Part shown: positions 19,910 to 28,670 of the stretch, one piece after another
How the letters are laid out: each line of letters opens with the position of its first letter
How positions within the stretch are numbered: the first letter of the stretch is position 1
NCBI GenBank assembly: GCA_001970955.1
Contig: MPUH01000816.1
Location: forward strand, 1 to 33,524
DNA from: Stentor coeruleus
Lineage: Eukaryota; Ciliophora; Heterotrichea; Heterotrichida; Stentoridae
DNA: 33,524 nt
Direction of reading: 5' to 3'
Translations under genes and position numbers: made by a program
The notes under the pieces: model-generated
What the model was told of the DNA's origin: nothing
Database searches by the model: none
What the model saw: the letters and a program-made list of their open reading frames with translations, nothing else

Positions 19910-22900
19910 ATGAAAAACGAATTATCAAAGAAACTAAAGCCTCAACGACTACGCTCTGACGATATCCGAACAACAGACGAAAGTTCAGATTGGATAATAG
20001 TCCGTCTTCACTCCAAAGTAAAACTATTAGAAATAAAATACAGTGACTTGCTTTCAAAAGTCCACAAATTCATATCTGACATCTCTGATCACTTAGAAAT
20101 TATCCTCCCAACCCTTTCTCAAAGTGAAAAAAACAAAATCAACAACGACATTACTTATTTTCTAACAACTCAAGATTCAATTTATTCTATCCAATTATTT
20201 GAGAACTTTAAAAAAGACTTAATCGACAAGCTTTATTCCAAAGATTTCGCCCGAGATATATACAAAATGCAAATCTCAACAGCAATAAGCGAATTAACCC
20301 AAGGTTTATCAATAAAAGAAACTAGTAATGAAAGAAAAAGATCCCAACAGAGTTTAGAAAATATAGACACATCATTAAGTTTTTCTAGAAAAGACTTGAC
20401 ACCTATAAGAAATATGAAGGGATCCCCGATTCCTAATGAAAAAGCTTTCCATAATTATCAAAAAGAGAATATTGATTTGAAAAACTCTTTATCTGAAATA
20501 ACAAAACAAAGGGATTTATTGAAAGCATGGAAAGAAAATATGATAAAAAACCCTAATTTGGATGCTGTTGCACAGAAGATTATAAAGGAATTGAGAGAGG
20601 ATAATGATTTGCTTATGATGAAAAATACATGTTTGCATAGTAAATTGGTGTATATTGTCACGTCAGTTAGTAAGTTTTTAAGTGTAAGTTCGAGATTCCA
20701 AAAACCTGTTAGAGAAAGAGAAGGATATTTGAGTATTAATTCTTATGAGAATGAAAAACATAGGCTTGAAGTGAAACTTAGGGAAATTTTGGATTGTAAT
20801 AATGAGAATTTCGCTAAGTGTATGGCAACTTTGAGCCAGTCACCTTTGAAGACTGTAGAATCTGAAGGCAGGCCGCAGTCAAGAAATGATGATGCCCTGC
20901 GTATGGAACGCCGAAGAGGAAGAGAAAACCTTCAAAATACTGAGAAAATCAATATAAAAGTTTATGAAGAGCTAAGCAAGCAACATAATGAGAAAATTGA
21001 TAGCATGACTCAGATGATAACTAGACTTGAAAATGATAACCGTGCGCTTAAATCGAAGTATTATTTAGAAAAAAAAGAAAAAAAGCAAATAAAAGAACAA
21101 GAGGAAAAAAGAGTTCAAGATATTTTAGACTACTCTAAAAGGAATTTTGAAAACCAATTTACCACAGCTGCTATGCAAATGGAAACTAGAGTACAAGAAA
21201 TTGTTTTAAAATTCAAAGAAAGACTTACTAGGCTTGAAAAAATCCAAAATAGTTTTGTCGTGTGGATAAAAAAGAAAACAAATTATGGTGTAAGTAAACA
21301 ATCAAAAACAGAAAATAAAGATCAAAAAAAAATCCAAGAATGTAAAATTCTAATAAAATCACTTGAACACTCTCTTGGACAAAGTAGAAAAATCGCTGAA
21401 ACTAAACATCAGGAAGTTGAGGAACTTAAAAGCTATTCTAAAAGTTTAGAAAATGAAATTATTGAAAGGAAAAATATAATAGAATCTATCACAAAAGAAG
21501 GAGAAGACTTAAAAGCTATGGTAGAAAGACTAGAAACACTACTTTTAATAAAAGAAAAGGATAATGAGTGTAAATATCAAGAAACTGAAGACTCGAGGGA
21601 AAAAATCTCCACACTCGAATCGGAAATTAGCAAACAAAAAAATGATTTAGAATCAAAACTTAAAGAGATTATTGAATATAAAAAACTAGTCAAAAACCTC
21701 GAAGGAATAATTGCGAAAAACAAAACTGATTTGAATATGTTTATGAAAGACATATCAGATAAACAAGATTATATTTTCCAATTAGAAAGTACAATAAACT
21801 CATCTAAAAACGATATAGAAACCAAAAATAAAGACTTACAAGATACTAAATCTCGTATAAAACAACTTGAAATATCATTATCTACAAGAAAAGTAGAACA
21901 AGAAAATTTAGAAAAAGATATCCAGGAGTATAAAAATCGAGTAAAACTATTAGATATGGCGATATTGGATACTCGTGGTGAAACTGAAACTAAAGCTAAA
22001 GAGTCTTATGATTATAAAATCAAATGTAAAGAATTAGAACTATCAATTATAGCTAATAAAAACGATACAGAGAAAGTTGTTAAGGAAAATCAAGAGCTTA
22101 GACGTCTGAAAAAAGATTTCGAAATGAAAAAAGGTGATGTAGATGTAAAGGAAAAGATTATAAAAGAACAAAATATTAAAATACAGGATTTAGAAAAAGC
22201 CCACAGCATAGCTGTGGGGAAAATTCAAGAACTGGAAACAATAAAAAATGCTCTTGAGTCTTCAATTCCTGATAGCAAAAGCACAGAAGCATGTGAAAAA
22301 GATATTTTTGACCTAAGGGAAACTATAAAAAGGCTTGAAAACAGTTTAAGCCAAGCGGTTTCTGAAGGACAAACAACTACTGAAGCCCTTAAAAACTGTT
22401 TAAACCAATTAAATCAAACAGAAACCATGCTAAATATCAGTAATAAAAACCAAGAAATTAAAGATCGTGAACTTGAAAGCTATAAAAAACAAGTACAAGC
22501 TTTAGAATCTACTTTAACCATATGTAAACTATCATCAGACAACAATATTCAAGGTGTTTTATCTTTTAAAGAACATATAAAAACTCTTCAAGACCTTCTT
22601 GCTGAACATTCAACTAAAGAAACTCCTGCCCAAAAAGATGAAACTACAGAAACTGATAATTTTTTAAACCCAGAAACTAAATCAAATATCGAAGAAATAA
22701 AAATCCTTCAAGACATGATTATAGAAAATAAAAATTATTCTGAAAATAAAATCCAGGAACTACAAAAAGATTTCACTGAGTATCAAGAAGTATCAGAAAG
22801 TTCTGTAAATGATCTTAAAAAATCTTTGATGGAATATAAAAAGAAACTAATTCTTGAAGTAAATAAAAATGAAGTTTTGAGCTTAGAACTAGCTAAAACA

Positions 22901-22981
22901 AGAAATACATATAAAAACATCGCAGATTTGCTTATGAAAAAAATAAAATCATTGGAAATCTCCCCTTTACAATTATTTTAA
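19910..22981 (+). CDS. Giant coiled-coil protein with exact 28-residue repeats
   Basis: 1023 aa. Residues 1-~150 are mixed helical and not recognised. Residues ~150-330 include a segment with LKAWKENMIKNPNLDAVAQ and a more hydrophobic KLVYIVTSVSKFLSVSS helix. From ~350 to the end it is nearly continuous coiled coil. Residues 485-736 form nine contiguous 28-residue units, each starting with LE, LD or a close variant, and often containing Lys at position 9 and YK or a similar pair near position 22. A second block of three units covers 809-892. Four heptads per unit suggests a regular rod with periodic charge. A structural filament or scaffold is plausible, but no family is recognised. No intron. 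Stop TAA. Confidence 0.85.
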   Translation: MKNELSKKLKPQRLRSDDIRTTDESSDWIIVRLHSKVKLLEIKYSDLLSKVHKFISDISDHLEIILPTLSQSEKNKINNDITYFLTTQDSIYSIQLFENFKKDLIDKLYSKDFARDIYKMQISTAISELTQGLSIKETSNERKRSQQSLENIDTSLSFSRKDLTPIRNMKGSPIPNEKAFHNYQKENIDLKNSLSEITKQRDLLKAWKENMIKNPNLDAVAQKIIKELREDNDLLMMKNTCLHSKLVYIVTSVSKFLSVSSRFQKPVREREGYLSINSYENEKHRLEVKLREILDCNNENFAKCMATLSQSPLKTVESEGRPQSRNDDALRMERRRGRENLQNTEKINIKVYEELSKQHNEKIDSMTQMITRLENDNRALKSKYYLEKKEKKQIKEQEEKRVQDILDYSKRNFENQFTTAAMQMETRVQEIVLKFKERLTRLEKIQNSFVVWIKKKTNYGVSKQSKTENKDQKKIQECKILIKSLEHSLGQSRKIAETKHQEVEELKSYSKSLENEIIERKNIIESITKEGEDLKAMVERLETLLLIKEKDNECKYQETEDSREKISTLESEISKQKNDLESKLKEIIEYKKLVKNLEGIIAKNKTDLNMFMKDISDKQDYIFQLESTINSSKNDIETKNKDLQDTKSRIKQLEISLSTRKVEQENLEKDIQEYKNRVKLLDMAILDTRGETETKAKESYDYKIKCKELELSIIANKNDTEKVVKENQELRRLKKDFEMKKGDVDVKEKIIKEQNIKIQDLEKAHSIAVGKIQELETIKNALESSIPDSKSTEACEKDIFDLRETIKRLENSLSQAVSEGQTTTEALKNCLNQLNQTETMLNISNKNQEIKDRELESYKKQVQALESTLTICKLSSDNNIQGVLSFKEHIKTLQDLLAEHSTKETPAQKDETTETDNFLNPETKSNIEEIKILQDMIIENKNYSENKIQELQKDFTEYQEVSESSVNDLKKSLMEYKKKLILEVNKNEVLSLELAKTRNTYKNIADLLMKKIKSLEISPLQLF
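21362..22117 (+). repeat. Nine tandem 84-nt (28-residue) coding repeats
   Basis: Unit starts by residue are 485, 513, 541, 569, 597, 625, 653, 681 and 709; all are exactly 28 residues without indels. Example starts: LEHSLGQSRK, LENEIIERKN, LESEISKQKND, LESTINSSKND, LEISLSTRKV. The DNA is diverged, so the repeats are old or selected at protein level. Confidence 0.85.
22334..22585 (+). repeat. Second block of three 28-residue repeats
   Basis: Units start at residues 809 (LENSLSQAVS), 837 (TETMLNISNK) and 865 (LESTLTICKL). Each is 28 residues, separated from the first block by about 72 residues of less regular coiled coil. Confidence 0.75.
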
Positions 22982-23614
22982 ATTTAATTTATTCTCGTAG
23001 TACTCTAGCTTATTAACTCGGCAGATTTTATACTATTATGATATAATATTATTATTATTGTATATTAGTATTTTATTCTATAAACTCTTATCTAATCTAA
23101 TGTAATAGAAATATCGCTCAACTATTGTCCCAGCACTTTTCGATTTTGGACATAAGGTTTTCCCTTTTTGTATGATAACTTGTAAAAATCACCCAAAAAA
23201 AGTTTGCTTATTGACGTTTCTTGTTTTTATGGCATCAAGAAATCTAAATGTTCAGGTTGTTCATCCAAAAAAAAAATTGCAAAACACTATTGCATTACAA
23301 ATGCCTAGGATTTAAAAATATTATATTATAAAATTTCCGCAAATTTACTTAGTTAAAAAACAAACCATAAAATACATTTTTAAAACTCAAAAAGCGCATT
23401 AACTAAAACAGCAATTCACAAAAATAACTTTAAAAATCACTTATAAAAAAAAAACATCACAACCAATAACCTTACACAATAAAGCATACTCAAGCATCCG
23501 ATAAACCATAAATCACAACAAAATCCAATAATCAAACTATTACTTAAAAAAAGCAACTAAAACATTTTTATATTTGATAATTATCGTTTTGCGTTTATTT
23601 ATTATAGTTTTAAC
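22982..23614. other. Spacer with one weak open frame
   Basis: 22982-23100 is plain AT-rich. About 23110-23313 on the plus strand holds a ~66-codon stretch without a stop (VPALFDFGHKVF... ending MPRI) that lacks an early ATG and resembles nothing known. From 23320 it is C-rich, G-poor upstream sequence of the Rab gene. Confidence 0.5.
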
Positions 23615-24205
23615 ATGGACAAAGCTCCACTACAATTAAAAATTGTCTTACTAGGAGATGCTGGTGTAGGCAAGTCAAGTATTGTTTTGAGGTACGTGAC
23701 TGATAGTTTTAAAACTGATGCAGATGGGACAGTAGGGGCTAGTTATATGGGGAAAATAATTAATTTCGAAGATGTTATGGTCAAGCTTAACATATGGGAT
23801 ACAGCAGGACAGGAACGATATCATAGTTTAGCAAAAATGTATTATAGGGATGCTAATGCAGCAATACTAGTTTATGATATAACAAAACAAGAAAGTTTTG
23901 ATGGAATGATTCGCTGGTATAATGAAGTAAAACAAAATAGTAACCCTAATATACTTGTTGCAATTGCTGGGAATAAAGAAGATCTTGTAGCTAATGAGAA
24001 TGTTCCTCCTGAGAATGCTATAACTTATGCTGAATCAATAAAAGCTGTTTATAGGAGAACATCAGCTAAAAATTCCCAAGGTATTGAGGCTCTTTTTAAA
24101 GAAATTATTTTTAAACTTCATCCTGAAATAGGACAACAACCTGATAGGAATTCTACGAAATTACAATGCAAAGATCCTAAAAAAATAAAGAAAGGCTGTT
24201 GCTAA
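23615..24205 (+). CDS. Rab5-like small GTPase
   Basis: 196 aa. P-loop GDAGVGKSS (14-22), switch I DGTVGASYMG with the Mg-binding Thr39, switch II WDTAGQERYHSLA with catalytic Gln66, base-recognition GNKEDL (119-124) and TSAK (149-152), and a double-Cys C-terminus KKGCC for geranylgeranylation. The TVGASYMG effector loop and AGQERYHSLAKMYYRDA put it in the Rab5/21/22 group, which acts on early endosomes and phagosomes. The residue before TSAK is Arg rather than the usual Glu. All GTP-binding residues are intact, so it should cycle normally. No intron. Stop TAA. Confidence 0.94.
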   Translation: MDKAPLQLKIVLLGDAGVGKSSIVLRYVTDSFKTDADGTVGASYMGKIINFEDVMVKLNIWDTAGQERYHSLAKMYYRDANAAILVYDITKQESFDGMIRWYNEVKQNSNPNILVAIAGNKEDLVANENVPPENAITYAESIKAVYRRTSAKNSQGIEALFKEIIFKLHPEIGQQPDRNSTKLQCKDPKKIKKGCC

Positions 24206-24999
24206 GGTTAGACATATTTTTAAAAAATTATAATTTTATGTTTCTACATAGTTTTGACTTGAAAATTTGGTATTAGAAGTGGTGTAGAAGCTTAGGGATT
24301 TTATGTTTAGGATATGTTTTTTAGGTATTTTATGTTTGGCATGTAATTTGTTTTAAATGAGGATTTTATGAGGTTTTTTGATAATTTAATTTTTGGTGTA
24401 AGTATGCAATTTTAAAGAGATATTTGTATTGGAATATATAGTGTAAATTTTAGATTGAGATGGAAAAGATAATGTTTATAATTTTAAGAGCTTTATGTAG
24501 GATGGATTTGAAAATTTTGCTAAGGCTATTCTAAATCAGCTTAGGAGGTAATGAATATAAGGTATATGGAATAAAATTATACTAAACCCTAAGATAAATT
24601 ATCAAACTATCTATCATCATATATCTAAACCATTATCATAAACACTATAAAATCCTTTCTACCCTTATCCCACTTTCCATAAATTTTCTAAAAAGTTGTA
24701 AATCCCAATATTCTATTTAATTTTACTAAAATTCCTTTCTAGAAATTAATTAAAACCTTAAAGAAATCTTATCATAACCATAAACATAAAATCCCCATAA
24801 ATCTCAGCCAAATCAAATAGTCTCATAAAACTAAAAATTGCACTAAAAAGCCCCTGTCCCATCATCTGAAAAATCTTCAAACCTAAAAACTTTAAAATAA
24901 AACCCAAATCTTTTCCTTCCAACTTCTAAGCCACAAATCATAAGACAATTCCTAAATAACCTCAAACATATAAACTGATATCAACTATTTCTTATAAAT
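24206..24999. other. Long spacer, no gene seen
   Basis: G-rich until about 24570, then C-rich and G-poor to the phosphatase start, with CCCTAA at 24587. Only short frames occur. No tRNA-like sequence was found. Confidence 0.65.
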
Positions 25000-25731
25000 A
25001 TGTCTACAGGTGCTATTATTTCACGTAAAGGTAGGATACGTCCTCCAGTTCTCCAAGTCACATCTCAAGAAGCTGAAAAGAAAACCTTATCAACATATCA
25101 GCTTTGCCAAATAAGTCCCTCAGTTTATATCTCAGGTTACGAAGCTGCGAAAAATCTTGATCTTTTAGCATCAGCTTCAATAACTCATATTCTAAACCTT
25201 GCAGGGGAATCAAAATGCCCAAACACTTTCTCTTCATCTTTCAACTACTTTTCATTGAAAATGCCTGATAATCCAAAAATCGACATCTTATTTTTCCTAT
25301 ACTTTGCCATAGGATTTATTATTGATTCAGTCAAATCTAAAGGAAAAGTTTTAGTTCATTGTGTTAAAGGGACTTCTAGAGCTGCTGCTGTAGCTCTTGC
25401 TTATTTGATGATTCAAGGATTTAATGAACAAGAAGCTTATGCGTTTATTAATAATGCTAACCCTAATGCTGATCCTAATTTAGGGTTTGTTTGTCAATTA
25501 AGAGAGTTTAGAGTGGCTAAGACTGAGCCAAGGGTGTTTTGCTATTCAAGTAAATATGATATGTTTGTTAATTCAGAGAAACAGCTTGGACCTTGGATTG
25601 AAATCGTGGAAAATGAATGCACTTGTTACATACCGGAAAATAGTATACCTAAACAACAAGGGTTAGCTTTGCAGAGTGTTAGATTATGGGAAAAGTTTAA
25701 TAGTGCTTCAGCGAATATAGTTTACATGTAA
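25000..25731 (+). CDS. Dual-specificity protein phosphatase
   Basis: 243 aa. The DSP domain (~residues 33-175) has ISPSVYISGYEAA at the start, general-acid candidate Asp90 in KMPDNP, and the catalytic loop VHCVKGTSRAAAVALAYLM (CX5R: Cys121, Arg127). NANPNADPNLGFVCQLREF follows, as in plant MKP1-like DSPs. It should dephosphorylate Tyr and Ser/Thr, possibly on MAP kinases. Residues ~185-243 (PRVFCYSSKYD..., LGPWIEIVENECTCYIP, SVRLWEKF) resemble the gelsolin-like segment that follows the DSP domain in plant MKP1, in short form; this is weaker evidence. Start ATG; stop TAA. Confidence 0.9.
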   Translation: MSTGAIISRKGRIRPPVLQVTSQEAEKKTLSTYQLCQISPSVYISGYEAAKNLDLLASASITHILNLAGESKCPNTFSSSFNYFSLKMPDNPKIDILFFLYFAIGFIIDSVKSKGKVLVHCVKGTSRAAAVALAYLMIQGFNEQEAYAFINNANPNADPNLGFVCQLREFRVAKTEPRVFCYSSKYDMFVNSEKQLGPWIEIVENECTCYIPENSIPKQQGLALQSVRLWEKFNSASANIVYM

Positions 25732-26259
25732 TTTATGATATTAAGGTAGAAGGTTTGGATGAGTTTTTATATGAATTGATAATACCGACTAAACCCGATA
25801 AAAAAAATCTACTTTTTAAACCCTTAAACCAATCCTTTAAACCTCATCTCAATTCTAAAATCACTTCTCAAATAATTATTAAATCTTTCATATGATTTTT
25901 CCTTTATAAATTTATCATAAGCATAATCTCTACACAAAAAAAAATCTGAGAATCTTTATTTAATAACTTTTTTTTTAATGTAAAATACATGTTGAAGACT
26001 GGAGATTCTCAATACTATAAAACATTATTTAGGTATGAATTACTGAAAACTTCATTAATTGGATGAACTGGTTTGCTAAAGAAAATACAATTTGCAATAT
26101 TAAATTAAAAACATCAAGAGACAATTTTATTTATATATTGTGAAAATCTTTGAAGTATGTTTAGCATCCTGCTTTTATGCATAAACTCAGAATATGGTTT
26201 TTTGAAATTGTATATTTATGGATTAATTATATATTGAAATGACTACTAATTCTATATAA
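25732..26259. other. Spacer with possible gene relic
   Basis: Left end G-rich, then C-rich (25790-25950), then a mixed segment (25980-26150). The mixed segment has short plus-strand frames (MLKTGDSQYYKTLFRYEL and, in another frame, NWMNWFAKENTICNIK) that could be remains of a decayed exon; no family is recognised. Inverted 9-mers tgagaatct (25947) and agattctca (26003) lie around a 47-nt loop. Confidence 0.4.
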
Positions 26260-26913
26260 ATGGATTTACAAGATACTATCGAGCGAAAGAAATTTCTGCT
26301 AATATTTGGAGCTCCATATAAAAGCTTTTTAGGAATACTCACTTTGAAATCAGCTATTATAAGTATAGCTATATTAGATATACTCATTGGAGTTTACTAT
26401 ATATCTGATTTGATAATTGACTTCTTTAGAATGATATACGGTGGCTATATGTATTCTCTTGTTTATCTTATAACAACAGAAAGTTTACTTGGAGGGACTG
26501 CTTTAGGATTTGCAATAATAGGATTTAGAGGTTGCAATCGTTTATCTCCAGAAGATATTTCTGTTTACAGTAAATATAAACATTTCGAACTTTTTGTGCA
26601 AACTATAGTAAAAATATTAGTTTATATATCTGTGTTTAAGTATCAATCCTATTATTATGCAAGCTACTATTCACCATATATTCCTAAATCCTCAGTACTT
26701 TTTTTTATTATAATTGGAAGGATTATTCAATTTATTCTAGTAAAAGTTATTTGGAGCGCTGAAATTAGAATGAAAAACAATCAAATGCTTCTTTTCCAGC
26801 ATGGTGAAAAAACAGCTGAAATAATACAAACCCAAGCTCGTAACCTTGCAAATCCTAAAATTATCACTCCAGCGACAAACATATATTTCGCTTCTCCATA
26901 TTCAGAAGCCTAA
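26260..26913 (+). CDS. Four-TM membrane protein, tandem family copy 1
   Basis: 217 aa. A short N-terminus with FLLIFGAPYKSF is followed by about four hydrophobic segments (residues ~28-50, 62-85, 108-128, 143-160). The C-terminal polar tail begins WSAEIRMKNNQ. Shared family marks with the two following copies are the IFGxP motif, (T/S)LK before TM1, LDI in TM1, SKYKHFE-like before TM3 and W-S-x-E/A near the last TM. I recognise no named family. The start is an ATG after TATATAA. Stop TAA; the decayed copy 2 begins 74 bp later. Confidence 0.78.
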   Translation: MDLQDTIERKKFLLIFGAPYKSFLGILTLKSAIISIAILDILIGVYYISDLIIDFFRMIYGGYMYSLVYLITTESLLGGTALGFAIIGFRGCNRLSPEDISVYSKYKHFELFVQTIVKILVYISVFKYQSYYYASYYSPYIPKSSVLFFIIIGRIIQFILVKVIWSAEIRMKNNQMLLFQHGEKTAEIIQTQARNLANPKIITPATNIYFASPYSEA

Positions 26914-26987
26914 TAATTTAATAGGGCGCAATAATTTTTTGCATATGTAAACCAAATGAAATCTTATATTTTAGATTATATTTATAA

Positions 26988-27561
26988 ATGGAAAAGCAAG
27001 ACGCTTAGAAAATGAAAAGTTTTTAATGATTTTTGGATCCCCAATGAAAACTGTTTTTGATAAACTTTCTTTAAAATCAGGTGTTATGATTATTTCAGCT
27101 CTAGACATTATGATCAGCGTATTTTCTTTTATACTTATAATAACTTGTTTTGCAACTGATTTTATGATTTAGATTTTTTACCTTTGAGCATTATCCAGGC
27201 TGTTTTACTCATCAATAATATTGTTTCAGGTTTTTTTGGCTTTATAGGCTTACAAGCTTGTTTAAAACTTAATCCAATTTTTATGTTTACATACTCTTGT
27301 TATAAAATAGTAGAATTTTTATTTTAGGGATATTGAAAATAACTATTCTCGCTATATACTGGTATTATTACTTCAGGAATACTAGCTAAAATTGTATTCC
27401 ATGTTATATCTTTTTTTTGTTTTTCTGGTATTATTACTTCAGGAATACTAGCTAAAATTGTATGGAGTACTGAGAAAAGGATGAAAAATAATCGATTAGA
27501 ATTAGTTAGAAGTGGAGAGGATAGAAATGAAAGAGAAAATCAAGTGTCGGTATATCATTAG
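26988..27561 (+). pseudogene. Decayed copy 2 of the four-TM family
   Basis: Translated pieces match copies 1 and 3 in order: FLMIFGSPMKTVFDKLSLKS, then SALDIMISVFSF, FGFIGLQACLKLNP, SCYKIVEF, ILKITILAIYWYYY and KIVWSTEKRMKNN, ending in TAG at 27559. They lie in different frames. I see a 1-nt deficit near the start relative to copy 1, a shift around 27150-27165 next to an in-frame TAG, another near 27330 with nearby stops, and a 39-nt block present twice (27359-27397 and 27425-27463). No 15-nt GT-AG intron repairs these. Assembly error could explain some but probably not all. Confidence 0.75.
27359..27463 (+). repeat. 66-nt-spaced direct repeat inside the pseudogene
   Basis: 39 nt starting ctggtattattacttcagg occur at 27359 and 27425. 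The 66-nt offset keeps frame, so GIITSGILAKIV is encoded twice. No N lies between them, unlike the assembly joints. Confidence 0.85.
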
Positions 27562-27628
27562 GCCTTGTATACAAGTTAAAATTAATAGAAATTCTAGTAT
27601 TTTTAGTAAGAATTAACTCATAATAAAT

Positions 27629-28216
27629 ATGAGGATGAATGATATTTTCGAAGGGAATAACTACTTGATTTATTTTGGTCCCCCTTTCGAAACTTGTTGT
27701 TCTTGCTATACTCTGAAGCGTGGTGCAAATATAGTTGCTTATCTTGATATTGCAGCAGGATTCATTTATCTAATAATTTGGTTTGTTTACATGATAAATG
27801 TTATTAATCAAGTTGATATTTTACTTAGCTTAGCGATTTATCTTTTGTGTATCCCTGGAATATTAGTTTCATTTTTTGCATTTTTGGCTGTTAGGTCTTT
27901 AGAACGTGCGAATTATATTCCTTTTTACCTTTACTCGAAATTGAAAATATTTGAGTTTATTTTAGTAACTTTGATGAGTTTCATAATTTTTTTTATGAAA
28001 ATTAGTTCATTTGAATTTATAGATGTCCTTGATCTTGCTTCAAATATAATTTATAACTTTTTTACTTCAAAACTTACATGGTCAACTGCTAAATGGTTAA
28101 AAAATAATGAAGAAGCAATACAATCACCTCAATCTGATGAGTGGAATGACATTTTGAAGCAGAATTTGAATCCTAGTGGTGCTAATGATATATCAGCAAG
28201 CGTAGAATTGATGTAG
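27629..28216 (+). CDS. Four-TM membrane protein, tandem family copy 3
   Basis: 195 aa. The layout matches copy 1: YLIYFGPPFETC, TLKRGANIVAYLDIAAGFIYL (TM1), two middle hydrophobic segments, SKLKIFEFILVTLMSF (TM3), then SKLTWSTAKWLKNNE and a polar tail. It has a Cys cluster (CCSCY) after the FGPP motif that copy 1 lacks. Function unknown; it is intact while the neighbouring copy is broken. An ATG two codons before the second Met is the first in frame. Stop TAG. Confidence 0.78.
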   Translation: MRMNDIFEGNNYLIYFGPPFETCCSCYTLKRGANIVAYLDIAAGFIYLIIWFVYMINVINQVDILLSLAIYLLCIPGILVSFFAFLAVRSLERANYIPFYLYSKLKIFEFILVTLMSFIIFFMKISSFEFIDVLDLASNIIYNFFTSKLTWSTAKWLKNNEEAIQSPQSDEWNDILKQNLNPSGANDISASVELM

Positions 28217-28670
28217 GAATTAGGTTTATTAGATAAAATAGCTAGAAAATATTTTTAATTGAATGATTTTAATCAAATTTTAAAACTATTTCAAATAATA
28301 CCACAAAAAAACTCATAATCAATCGATAAAACTTAGTAAACCTAATCTTTTAAAAAAAATAAAAATAAAAAGCAACTCATTTTCTTATCGACTAATATTC
28401 ATTATATCAATAAAATTTCAATATTTAAAGAACATACAAAATTAATAACTTTTCCTTACCTTTCAAAAAAATCTATGAACATCCCTATTTTTTATCACAA
28501 AAAACATCAACTGCATAACTTTTACACTAAAAATCCAAATACAAAAAAATAAAAAACCTCTCAAAAAAACCAAAACTTATCATATCCTTCATATAAAATC
28601 CCAAACTCAGCACTATCCTTGCTATGAAAATGCGAATTTCATATTTAGCCTCTTTGAATAATAATTAATA
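28217..28670. other. Spacer, no gene seen
   Basis: A short G-containing left end, then strongly C-rich and G-poor sequence with many A runs up to the ODAD3 start. No ORF or RNA is supported. Confidence 0.65.

Noticed and set aside
25947-26011. Hairpin with 9-bp arms as a terminator or RNA element
   Set aside because: The loop is 47 nt and the arms are short; such pairs are expected by chance in AT-rich DNA.
26988-27561. Copy 2 as a functional gene with hidden 15-nt introns
   Set aside because: The breaks are frame shifts, which 15-nt introns cannot repair, and no GT...AG 15-mer spans the stops.
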